Source of the DNA: an uncultured Planctomycetaceae bacterium | Lineage (GTDB): Bacteria > Planctomycetota > Planctomycetia > Pirellulales > Lacipirellulaceae | Direction: 5' to 3' | Length of the DNA stretch: 5,919 bases | Assembly: GCA_937860165.1 (NCBI GenBank) | Contig: CALMBE010000083.1 | Span: 1 to 5,919, forward strand | Shown here: positions 1 through 4,876 of the stretch, one piece after another | How positions within the stretch are numbered: position 1 is the first letter of the stretch | Layout of the letters: the number at the start of each line of letters is the position of its first letter | Notes under the pieces: model-generated | Databases searched by the model: none | Seen by the model: only the letters and a program-made list of their open reading frames with translations | What the model was told of the DNA's origin: nothing | Program-made: the position numbers and the translations under genes

Positions 1-118
1 CATCGGGCTGTCGAGGATCACCTGGTCGTTCCTCAGGAAGCCTTCGTGCTGGAGCGCCGCCAGATGGTAGAGGACGTCCTGCGTGCGGCCCAGCGCGAAC
101 GACGGGATCACCACCACG
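1..118 (-). pseudogene. Fragment of a beta-CASP metallo-beta-lactamase RNA exonuclease (C-terminal region), fused to a foreign start
   Basis: Reading the minus strand, residues ~30-68 of the open frame that begins at 204 contain IPSFALGRTQDVLYHLAAL followed by a VILDSPM motif. This is the pattern of the beta-CASP/MBL-fold RNA-processing nucleases (YSH1/CPSF73-like bacterial family): a beta strand, the GRTQ helix, then the DSPM strand. That region normally lies after several hundred residues of metallo-beta-lactamase fold, so neither the catalytic HxHxDH motif nor the true start is here. The frame stays open to the left edge, so the fragment continues outside the window. It is joined in frame to the N-terminus of a dienelactone hydrolase; the exact join cannot be fixed because both families could encode the GGVVV stretch. 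The family call is fairly sure; a functional fusion is very unlikely. Confidence 0.7.
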
Positions 119-204
119 CCGCCGCGCGGCTTGCCTGCAGGTTGCGCGACGAAGGCCGCGAACTTGTGGCCGTCGGCTGCGCTGAGTTCAATGAACTTGC
201 CCAT
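119..204 (-). pseudogene. N-terminal fragment of a dienelactone hydrolase family protein
   Basis: From the minus-strand ATG at 204 the first ~30 codons read MGKFIELSAADGHKFAAFVA then QPAGKPRGGVVV. This is the usual beginning of dienelactone hydrolases (alpha/beta hydrolases that open muconate-type lactones): an entry beta hairpin, then the strand that normally continues into a QEIFG motif. Here the strand instead continues into a beta-CASP nuclease sequence, so the catalytic Cys-Asp-His triad is absent. The start is supported by a perfect Shine-Dalgarno AAAGGAGG at 219-212 on the same strand, 7 nt before the ATG. Composition is GC-rich like the rest of the first 1.1 kb and unlike the carB side. 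This is a broken piece or chimera, not a working gene. Confidence 0.65.
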
Positions 205-211
205 GGGTATT

Positions 212-219
212 CCTCCTTT
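212..219 (-). promoter_or_regulatory. Strong Shine-Dalgarno for the dienelactone hydrolase fragment
   Basis: On the minus strand AAAGGAGG lies 7 nt before the ATG at 204, an almost ideal anti-16S match. It fixes that start. It differs from the genes right of carB, which have weak or no Shine-Dalgarno sites, in line with a different source organism. Only 18 nt separate this start from the divergent Ldh start at 223, too little for two promoters. Confidence 0.6.
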
Positions 220-222
220 AGA

Positions 223-537
223 ATGAATATTATGAAGAAGAAAAGCGAAGAATTGCTGCGCCTCGCGCGAAATGCCCTCGAAAAGGCCGGCGCCAACCCG
301 GTGATGGCCGAAGCCGCGGCGAAGCACCTGGTGCGCGCCGAAGAGCACGGCCTGCCGACGCATGGCATGTCGCGCGTGCCGTTCTATTGCGGCTTCCTGA
401 AGAACGGCCGTGCCGATGGTGCCGCGCGCCCGAAGCTGGCCTCGGACAAGGCGGCGGTCTGCCTGATCGACAACCGCGACGGCCTGCCGTATGAGGCGGC
501 GCAATGGGCGATCGATGAAGTCGTCCAGCGCGCCCGG
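223..537 (+). pseudogene. N-terminal fragment of an Ldh family oxidoreductase (malate/L-lactate dehydrogenase type 2)
   Basis: Beginning at ATG 223 (or ATG 232, giving MKKKSEELLRLARNALEKAG), about 105 residues match the start of the Ldh2/MDH2 family. These are NAD(P)H-dependent 2-oxoacid reductases including malate, ureidoglycolate and delta-1-piperideine-2-carboxylate enzymes. Visible signs are an N-terminal helix, the AEAAAKHLVRAEEHG helix, and the family signature THGMSRVPFY around residues 46-55, whose His (residue 47) is the likely catalytic one. A DGLPYEAAQWAIDEVVQRAR helix follows. After codon ~105 the similarity stops abruptly and the opposite strand becomes Hen1, so the NAD-binding body and the C-terminal two thirds are missing. 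The reading frame remains open afterwards only by chance. No Shine-Dalgarno precedes either start. Which substrate the intact enzyme used cannot be told. Confidence 0.7.
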
Positions 538-735
538 CGCGAGCCGGACGATCTTCGCGACCGGATCGACCTCGAGCATCAGCGCCGCCGTGCAGCGCTC
601 CTGCGTGGCCTCGGGATAGAAGACGTGCGCGTGCCCGAACGACAGCTCGACGCTGCGCACCGCGCCGGGGTTCTTGTGCAGCAGATAACCGAGATCGGTC
701 GCCGGCTGCGCGGTGGAGGTGATCGTCAGCAGCAT
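530..735 (-). pseudogene. hen1: N-terminal fragment of bacterial Hen1 (3'-terminal RNA ribose 2'-O-methyltransferase)
   Basis: The minus-strand frame from ATG 735 reads MLLTITSTAQPATDLGYLLH then a KNPGAVRSVELSFG segment and AHVFYPEATQERCTAALMLE. This is the characteristic N-terminal domain of bacterial Hen1, the methyltransferase that works with Pnkp to repair and mark tRNAs cut by ribotoxins. Only ~65 residues are present; the rest of the N-terminal domain and the entire methyltransferase domain with its metal-binding Glu/His residues are lacking. Similarity fades near 530-545, where the plus strand is still Ldh-family coding, so the junction lies there. A possible -10 box TAGAAT lies at 754-749 on the minus strand, 13 nt before the ATG. 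No pnkp partner is in view. The identification is strong, but the gene is a fragment within a mosaic. Confidence 0.75.
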
Positions 736-858
736 CGGGCGGGGCGAGATTCTACGCCCGGGCCGACGTGCGGCTCCGCGCGATGGTCCTGGCCGTCCGT
801 GGCGCGCTTGCCTGCGCTCTCGGCGGCGATACACTCGAGCGCGGGAGGGAACGGAGAG
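736..858. promoter_or_regulatory. Divergent intergenic region between the Hen1 and DUF4360-like starts
   Basis: This is a 123-nt gap between a minus-strand start (735) and a plus-strand start (859), the only stretch of the left mosaic that looks like natural intergenic DNA. On the minus strand TAGAAT (754-749) is a candidate -10. On the plus strand TTGCCT (808-813), 16 nt, then TACACT (830-835) is a weak candidate promoter, and GGAG (853-856) a possible ribosome site. All are short matches in GC-rich DNA and none is conclusive. If real, Hen1 and the DUF4360-like gene were genuine divergent neighbours in one source genome. Confidence 0.25.
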
Positions 859-1137
859 ATGAACATGCAAACGATGGGTTCGGCTCTGACCTTTGGACAG
901 GCACGGATCCTCGGCGACTCCGGGGCCGTGCACTTCTCGCAGACGCTCTCACCCGACGCTTCGGCGCTGAGCCTCTTGTTCGACGACCTCCGCCTCGACC
1001 TGCAGGGCTCGGCGCCTCGGCGCGGCTCCCTCGAGGTCCTCCTGGAGGTCCCGCTCGTACGCCACCGCAGGGTACTCCGCTCGAGCCTCGTGGCGCAGCT
1101 CCGCGGATCCTTGTTCCGCGTCGGCCGCGCGGCGACG
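859..1137 (+). pseudogene. N-terminal fragment, possibly of a DUF4360-like secreted protein
   Basis: From ATG 859 (or 865) the frame gives MNMQTMGSALTFGQARILGD followed by SGAVHFSQTLSPDASALSLL and FDDLRLDLQG. The order of a GxA..LG element, a TLSPD..ALSLLFD motif, then LEV.LEVP and a short RG segment resembles DUF4360, a family of small secreted proteins of unknown role in actinobacteria and myxobacteria. The cysteines usual in that family are missing and no signal peptide is visible, so the call is tentative. At about 1130-1140 the frame passes directly into CarB sequence (IDPWFLDNLAEIVE), so the 3' end is lost. GC content drops at the same place. It may be complete up to the junction or contain another unseen break near 1015-1130. 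Confidence 0.35.
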
Positions 1138-3162
1138 GGCATCGATCCGTGGTTCCTGGATAATTTGGCCGAGATCGTCGAGACCGAAGAACGCATTCGA
1201 GGTGCGGGGAATTTCGACAACCTCTCACCGGAACTTTTACGGACCGCCAAACGCCAAGGATTTTCCGATCAACAATTGGCCGTGCTATTGGGGAGCACGT
1301 TGTTGGAAGTGCGGCAGCATCGCCTGGACCTGGGAATCGTCACCACGTTCAAGTCGGTCGATACCTGCGCGGCGGAGTTCGAGGCCTATACGCCGTATTT
1401 CTACTCGACCTATGAGGATGAGGATGAGGTACCGGCGAAGGAGTTAAGAGCTAAGAGTCGAGGGTCGAGAGCCAGAGTCAATGCACCCTTGGCTGGCTCA
1501 CTGCTTTCGACTCTCGACTCTCGACCCCTAACCATCATGATCCTCGGGGGGGGGCCGAACCGCATCGGCCAGGGAATTGAATTCGACTATTGCTGTTGCC
1601 ATGCCAGCTATGCGATGCGCGAATTGGGCATCGAGTCGATCATGGTCAACTCGAATCCCGAGACGGTCAGCACCGATTACGACACCAGCGATCTGCTATT
1701 TTTCGAGCCGCTGACGGTGGAAGATGTCCTCAATATCTGCGACCGAGTGCAGCCCGATGGAGTCATCGTGCAATTCGGCGGGCAGACACCGCTGAATCTG
1801 GCCCGCGCGCTCCAAACTGCCGGGGTGCCAATCATCGGCACGAGTGTCGAATCCATCGAAATGGCCGAGGATCGTGAAAAGTTTCAACAACTTCTCGAAC
1901 GATTGAAGCTCAAACAGCCAGCCAACGGCATCGCCCGCACGATGGACCAGGCCCGGCGGATTGCGGTGCAGATCGGTTATCCATTGTTGGTTCGCCCGAG
2001 TTTCGTCCTCGGCGGCCGCGCGATGGAAATTTGCTATGATCAGCAGCAACTGGAAAAATTCACGGCCGAGGCCTTTGCCGTTGCCCAGGGTCAGCCGGTG
2101 TTGTTGGATCGATTTCTGGAAGGTGCTACCGAAGTCGATGTCGACGCGATTTGCGATGGCCAGGATGTGATCGTTCCCGGCATCATGGAGCATATCGAAG
2201 AAGCGGGAATTCACTCCGGCGACTCGGCCTGCGCGATTCCCCCCTACAGTTTGCCGGGACCCGTGGTGCGAGAAATCCGCGCAGCCACGGCAGCCTTGGC
2301 GCGTGAGCTCAAAGTCGTCGGCCTGATGAACGTGCAATTCGCGGTAAGGTGGGAGGGGAGTCAAGAGTCGAGCGCTGAGAGCCCAGAGCCAGAGAATTCC
2401 TCTGGCGCTCGACTCTCGACTCTCGACTCTCGACCAGTTATTTACGTTATCGAAGTCAATCCTCGTGCGAGCCGCACGGTGCCGTTTGTGGCCAAGGCCA
2501 CTGGAATGCCGGTCGCGCGCATCGCGGCGAAGGTGATGGCGGGGGTTTCGCTCGCCGAGCAAGGAATCACCGAAGACCCGATCCCCAGCCATGTGTCGAT
2601 CAAGGAAAGCGTACTTCCGTTCATCAAGTTTGCAGGAGTGGATATCGTGCTCGGTCCCGAGATGCGCTCCACGGGTGAAGTGATGGGGATCAGTCCGCGG
2701 TTTAGCATGGCCTTTGCCAAGAGCCAGCTTGCCGCCGGGACGGTGCTCCCCAGCCAGGGAAATGTGTTCGTCAGCGTCGCCGATCGCGGCAAGTCCCAGG
2801 TGGTTGATTTAGCCCGCAGGCTCCGCGCCATGGGTTTTTCGCTGTTAACGACCGAAGGGACCGCCAAGGTTCTTTCGGACGCGGGGATTCCCTCAGAGCA
2901 GGTAAAAAAAATTCGCGAGGGGCACCCGAATTTGCTCGACTATTTGGCCAACTCCGATGTGGCCCTGGTAATGAATACTCCGCGTGGCAAAGGTGCCCGC
3001 ACCGATGAGGGAAAAATCCGCGCCGCCGCCGTGCAGTCGGGAGTGCCCTGTATCACGACCCTCGAAGCCGCCACCGCCGCTGTTGCCGCGATGGAAGCAC
3101 TCCGTGACGAAGAGATGGAAGTGGAAGCCCTGCAAGATCGGTTTGCGGTGATTGCTCGGTAG
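1138..3162 (+). CDS. carB: Carbamoyl-phosphate synthase large subunit, 5'-truncated, with two palindromic insertions
   Basis: CarB makes carbamoyl phosphate from ammonia (delivered by CarA), bicarbonate and two ATP in the cytoplasm, for arginine and pyrimidine synthesis. The family is usually ~1070 residues; here 674 codons remain, starting at IDPWFLDNLAEIVE, equivalent to about residue 450 of the E. coli protein, so the first ATP-grasp half is missing. Present are part of the oligomerization domain (to ~1430); the second ATP-grasp half (~1533-2760) with GGGPNRIGQGIEFDY, NPETVSTDYDTSD, FVLGGRAMEI, SGDSAC and metal-binding EVNPRASRTVPF; and the C-terminal MGS-like allosteric domain (~2761-3162) with TTEGTAK and MNTPRGK. 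Two ~25-residue insertions encoded by hairpin repeats interrupt it just before IMILGGG and just before YVIEVNP. The frame is open upstream to 46, but that part belongs to unrelated genes. Its last 23 codons are duplicated at 3998-4069. Confidence 0.93.
   Translation, partial: GIDPWFLDNLAEIVETEERIRGAGNFDNLSPELLRTAKRQGFSDQQLAVLLGSTLLEVRQHRLDLGIVTTFKSVDTCAAEFEAYTPYFYSTYEDEDEVPAKELRAKSRGSRARVNAPLAGSLLSTLDSRPLTIMILGGGPNRIGQGIEFDYCCCHASYAMRELGIESIMVNSNPETVSTDYDTSDLLFFEPLTVEDVLNICDRVQPDGVIVQFGGQTPLNLARALQTAGVPIIGTSVESIEMAEDREKFQQLLERLKLKQPANGIARTMDQARRIAVQIGYPLLVRPSFVLGGRAMEICYDQQQLEKFTAEAFAVAQGQPVLLDRFLEGATEVDVDAICDGQDVIVPGIMEHIEEAGIHSGDSACAIPPYSLPGPVVREIRAATAALARELKVVGLMNVQFAVRWEGSQESSAESPEPENSSGARLSTLDSRPVIYVIEVNPRASRTVPFVAKATGMPVARIAAKVMAGVSLAEQGITEDPIPSHVSIKESVLPFIKFAGVDIVLGPEMRSTGEVMGISPRFSMAFAKSQLAAGTVLPSQGNVFVSVADRGKSQVVDLARRLRAMGFSLLTTEGTAKVLSDAGIPSEQVKKIREGHPNLLDYLANSDVALVMNTPRGKGARTDEGKIRAAAVQSGVPCITTLEAATAAVAAMEALRDEEMEVEALQDRFAVIAR
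1454..1521 (+). repeat. Palindromic heptamer element 1 inserted in frame in carB
   Basis: Bases 1454-1472 pair with 1503-1521 over 19 consecutive positions with two G.T pairs, around a 30-nt loop. The right arm is three tandem heptamers, TCGACTC TCGACTC TCGACCC (1507-1527). The whole foreign stretch is about 1440-1530 and is translated as roughly 25 extra residues ending LLSTLDSRPLT, placed in the linker between TYEDEDEV and the first beta strand (IMILGGG) of the second ATP-grasp half. No stop or frameshift is introduced. A second element with the same right arm lies at 2356-2424 in the same gene. Confidence 0.85.
2356..2424 (+). repeat. Palindromic heptamer element 2 inserted in frame in carB
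   Basis: Bases 2356-2375 pair with 2405-2424 (20 positions, one A.C mismatch, one G.T), including a perfect 11-bp core GAGTCGAGCGC/GCGCTCGACTC. The loop holds a second small hairpin, GCCAGAG-AATTC-CTCTGGC (2388-2406). The right arm continues as four heptamers, three TCGACTC then TCGACCA (2409-2436). It encodes roughly 27 extra residues ending GARLSTLDSRPV in the beta turn between QFAV and YVIEVNP, where ordinary CarB has about five residues. The end of the element is in the same reading frame as in element 1 (LSTLDSRP in both). Confidence 0.87.
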
Positions 3163-3178
3163 GATTTTTCACGCAGAG
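3091..3178 (+). repeat. carB-tail direct repeat, upstream copy
   Basis: This copy contains the last 23 codons and stop of carB plus 16 nt of downstream sequence ending TTCACGCAGAG. It matches 3998-4085 at 81 of 88 positions with no gaps. The two copies are 907 bp apart and flank the toxin-antitoxin operon. Confidence 0.9.
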
Positions 3179-3238
3179 TCGGCGGGAGCGCGGACGCAAC
3201 GTCTCACATGGCGCTAGCAATTTGCCCGCTGTGAAAGC

Positions 3239-3244
3239 TATAAT
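3239..3244 (+). promoter_or_regulatory. Candidate -10 box of the toxin-antitoxin operon
   Basis: A perfect TATAAT lies 40 nt before the antitoxin ATG at 3285, in the gap after carB. No good -35 hexamer is found 16-18 nt upstream (AGCAAT at 3216-3221), so it may rely on an activator or an extended contact. Transcription from here would give a ~35-nt leader containing AAGG (3272-3275), a modest ribosome site 9 nt before the ATG. Confidence 0.5.
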
Positions 3245-3284
3245 GAAGTTAGGTGAAATCGATTTACAATCAAGGCTAGTTTCC

Positions 3285-3542
3285 ATGCAATCTATACATG
3301 CGACTTTTGAGGCAGGCGTCTTTCGCCCCGTCGGACCAGTTGCTCTGCCCGAGGGGAGTGAAGTTGAATTGCATATTGTGCCCATGGTTGCACCACAACC
3401 CAATGGTTCGCCTGAAGTAGTCTCGATAGAAGATCACATCTCGCAGATTGCAGCTGAAGTTCCGGAAGAGGAGTGGGATTCGCTACCGGCCGACTTGTCG
3501 GAAAACCTTGATCACTACATTTTTGGAACAAGTCGGGAATGA
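3285..3542 (+). CDS. Antitoxin of the DUF104/AF2212 type
   Basis: This is an 85-residue protein whose first half, MQSIHATFEAGVFRPVGPVA then LPEGSEVELHI, is the standard N-terminus of the DUF104 (AF2212-like) antitoxin family: a short beta-rich fold with the motif I.A.FE.GVFRP....LPEG. The C-terminal half, with EEEWDSLPADLSENLDHYIF at 61-80, is the extended tail that such antitoxins use to bind and block a PIN toxin; the W..LP.DLS.NLDHY pattern is common in this group. The start at 3285 fits the domain and follows AAGG at 3272-3275; an open extension to a TTG at 3222 adds nothing family-like. Its stop overlaps the toxin start by four bases (ATGA), so the two are translationally coupled. The antitoxin presumably represses its own promoter. 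The pair is probably a genomic stability or stress module. Confidence 0.85.
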   Translation: MQSIHATFEAGVFRPVGPVALPEGSEVELHIVPMVAPQPNGSPEVVSIEDHISQIAAEVPEEEWDSLPADLSENLDHYIFGTSRE

Positions 3543-3952
3543 AGGCGGTCTTTGCCGACACTCTGTATTGGGTTGCGATTTCCCGGCCCAAAGATTCCTG
3601 GCGGGCTGCCGCCTTACAAGCACGCCGAAATATTGGCGAAGCTGTCCTTGTCACAACGGATGAAGTGCTCAGTGAGTTTCTCACTGCAATGGCTAAGGGC
3701 GGCCCTTGGATGCGGGTCACAGCCGTGCGCGTGGTTCGAGCGATTTTGGTCGATCCGGGAGTAAGCGTACTTCCGCAATCGAGAGAGGGTTTCGTTAACG
3801 GACTCGCGCTGTTCGAGAATCGGCCCGACAAGAGTTACAGCCTTACCGATTGCATCTCCATGAATGTGATGCGGGCCGAGGGGATTCAAGAGATTTTGAC
3901 GAACGACTCCCACTTTACCCAAGAAGGGCTTCATGTGCTCATCAAACGGTGA
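3539..3952 (+). CDS. PIN-domain toxin ribonuclease (VapC-like)
   Basis: This is a 137-residue protein, the normal length for a single PIN domain. PIN toxins cut RNA (often tRNA or rRNA) using Mg2+ held by acidic residues. The expected residues are visible: Asp7 in VFADTLYW, Glu46 in TTDEVLSEF (Glu42 is the alternative), Asp104 in SYSLTDCISM and Asp123 in LTNDSHF. The closing pattern, I..ILTNDSHF...G, is typical of the family's last strand and helix. The ATG at 3539 lies inside the antitoxin stop (ATGA), so translation is coupled and the toxin has no separate Shine-Dalgarno. All four acidic positions appear intact, so the toxin is probably active. The pair sits between two copies of the carB 3' end, suggesting it arrived as a unit. 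The exact RNA target cannot be read from sequence. Confidence 0.87.
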   Translation: MKAVFADTLYWVAISRPKDSWRAAALQARRNIGEAVLVTTDEVLSEFLTAMAKGGPWMRVTAVRVVRAILVDPGVSVLPQSREGFVNGLALFENRPDKSYSLTDCISMNVMRAEGIQEILTNDSHFTQEGLHVLIKR

Positions 3953-3997
3953 ACAATGACTTAGAATCCTCCCTGAGGGCTGTCCAAAGTAAGCGAG

Positions 3998-4085
3998 ATG
4001 GAAGCACTCCGTGACGAAGTGATGGAAGTCGAAGCCCTGCAAGATCGATTCGCGGTGATTGCTCGGTAGAAGTATTCACGCAGAG
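3998..4085 (+). pseudogene. Duplicated carB 3' end (23 codons plus stop), downstream copy
   Basis: The sequence reads MEALRDEVMEVEALQDRFAV then IAR-stop, the C-terminus of CarB, followed by the same TTCACGCAGAG trailer. It is 81/88 identical to 3091-3178. Of four differences within codons, three are third-position synonymous (Val, Arg, Phe) and one is Glu to Val; three more fall just after the stop. There is no frameshift. Nothing upstream of 3998 resembles carB, so it is a displaced tail and not an expressed gene. It could be the original end of carB, pushed downstream when a cassette carrying its own tail inserted. Confidence 0.88.
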
Positions 4086-4090
4086 GCGCA

Positions 4091-4128
4091 GGGTACGCGG
4101 AGAGTAGCCGCGAGGCAAAGTGGTACCC
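4091..4128. repeat. Nested inverted repeat in the carB-tail/Uma2 gap
   Basis: GGGTAC (4091-4096) pairs with GTACCC (4123-4128), and inside it CGCGG (4096-4100) pairs with CCGCG (4108-4112), leaving a 10-nt bulge on the right side. It directly follows the carB-tail copy and contains one copy of the 14-bp repeat TAGCCGCGAGGCAA. It may be a small dispersed palindrome or an RNA hairpin; there is no T-tract, so it is not a standard terminator. Confidence 0.4.
4105..4118 (+). repeat. 14-bp direct repeat TAGCCGCGAGGCAA, copy 1
   Basis: Identical to 4790-4803. The two copies bracket the Uma2-family gene with its promoter, 685 bp apart. Confidence 0.6.
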
Positions 4129-4177
4129 GGTCAGGGGAAATCTCATTGCCCCGGGCTGGCATTCGCAACTTTAAGGT

Positions 4178-4183
4178 TATAAT
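4178..4183 (+). promoter_or_regulatory. -10 box giving a probable leaderless mRNA for the Uma2 gene
   Basis: A perfect TATAAT ends 6 nt before the ATG at 4190. A start site the usual 6-8 nt downstream of the box would fall on or within a base of the ATG, so the transcript would have essentially no leader. No Shine-Dalgarno is present upstream (AAGG at 4173-4176 lies inside the promoter). The -35 position (GCTGGC, 4155-4160) is poor. Confidence 0.5.
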
Positions 4184-4189
4184 ACTGCC

Positions 4190-4792
4190 ATGAGCACCAT
4201 CACTCCCCAGTATGTAACGCTTACCGGCTACTCGCCTCCTACGTCGCTTGGACCCTATCGAGCGGCAGACTATTGGGAATTGCCTGAAGGGGAACCTGTC
4301 GAACTAATTCTGGGGAATTTGATAGTGTCCCCTTCGCCGAATTATTTGCATCAGGCTATTTCTGCATTGCTCACGGAATTCATTCTTGGAGCAGCCAGAA
4401 CTGGTGGCGGAAAAGGTTGTGCTGCTCCGATGGATGTTGAGTTGGCGGACCATTCGATCCCGCAGCCCGATCTGATGTACGTATCCAAAGAGCGTCGCCA
4501 CATAGTGAAGCGTCACGTCGAAGGCCCACCGGATTTGGTGATCGAAATCTTGTCGGAAAGCAATGCCCGCCGAGATCGTGTCGACAAGCTCAATCTCTAT
4601 GCCGAAACGGGCGTGGCTGAATACTGGATCGTCGATCCCGAGCGCCGTCATTTCGATTTTCTCATCAATCGCACTGGTCGCTTTGAAGTTCAGCCACAAC
4701 ACGACAATCGCTATCAATCGCCCCTGCTGGCGGAATTGACACTGGAATTAGTCACGTTCTGGGCGGAAGTTGACCGCATGGTAGCGGATTAG
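4190..4792 (+). CDS. Uma2 family (DUF820) PD-(D/E)XK nuclease-like protein
   Basis: This 200-residue protein is of the usual Uma2/DUF820 length. The family has a restriction-endonuclease-like fold, is greatly expanded in cyanobacteria, planctomycetes and some actinobacteria, and its biological role is unknown. The order of features fits: ADYWELPEGEPVELILGNLI (residues 26-45, with core Glu39), SPNYLHQAI helix (49-57), IPQPDLMYVSKER (90-102, Asp94), then GPPDLVIEILSESNARRDR (112-130) and DKLNLYAETGVAEYWIVDP (132-150). Asp94, Glu119 and Lys133 form the expected D...E.L....K metal-binding site, and YAE.GV.EYWIVDP is the family signature. The first ~22 residues are a low-similarity tail. The start at 4190 follows a -10 box directly. 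No nuclease partner or modification gene is nearby; family members usually stand alone, as here. Confidence 0.9.
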   Translation: MSTITPQYVTLTGYSPPTSLGPYRAADYWELPEGEPVELILGNLIVSPSPNYLHQAISALLTEFILGAARTGGGKGCAAPMDVELADHSIPQPDLMYVSKERRHIVKRHVEGPPDLVIEILSESNARRDRVDKLNLYAETGVAEYWIVDPERRHFDFLINRTGRFEVQPQHDNRYQSPLLAELTLELVTFWAEVDRMVAD

Positions 4793-4803
4793 CCGCGAGG
4801 CAA
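4790..4803 (+). repeat. 14-bp direct repeat TAGCCGCGAGGCAA, copy 2
   Basis: Identical to 4105-4118. Its first three bases (TAG, 4790-4792) are the stop codon of the Uma2 gene, so the repeat forms the exact 3' border of that coding sequence. Confidence 0.6.
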
Positions 4804-4820
4804 TGCTGCACCTTGCTTGC

Positions 4821-4841
4821 TCGGCAGTGGGACACTGCCGG
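4821..4841. terminator. Hairpin after the Uma2 gene
   Basis: GGCAGTG (4823-4829), loop GGA, CACTGCC (4833-4839), extended by a C-G and a T.G pair, form an 8-9 bp GC-rich stem starting 28 nt after the stop codon. There is no T-tract on either side, so intrinsic termination is doubtful. It may act as an mRNA 3' end protector or be one copy of a dispersed planctomycete hairpin. Confidence 0.45.
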
Positions 4842-4876
4842 CTAAGTTCGCTCTTCGCGCGAATTCGCTAAGTCTC

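Noticed and set aside
768..1163. Plus-strand open frame rich in Pro/Arg/Gly
   Set aside because: Typical out-of-frame reading of GC-rich DNA; the neighbouring frame gives the better DUF4360-like pattern.
2409..2436. Heptamer tandem as a CRISPR-like array
   Set aside because: Units are 7 bp with no spacers; it is the arm of a hairpin within a coding sequence.
1696..2592. Long minus-strand open frame (298 codons) inside carB
   Set aside because: Antisense shadow of strongly conserved CarB sequence; no family resemblance, and it crosses palindromic element 2.
46..3162. One 1038-residue plus-strand protein
   Set aside because: Codons 1-364 cross minus-strand gene fragments (dienelactone hydrolase, Hen1) and unrelated plus-strand ones; only 1138-3162 is CarB.
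3222..3284. Upstream extension of the antitoxin to a TTG start
   Set aside because: The added 21 residues overlap the TATAAT promoter box and are not part of the DUF104 domain; ATG 3285 has a plausible ribosome site.
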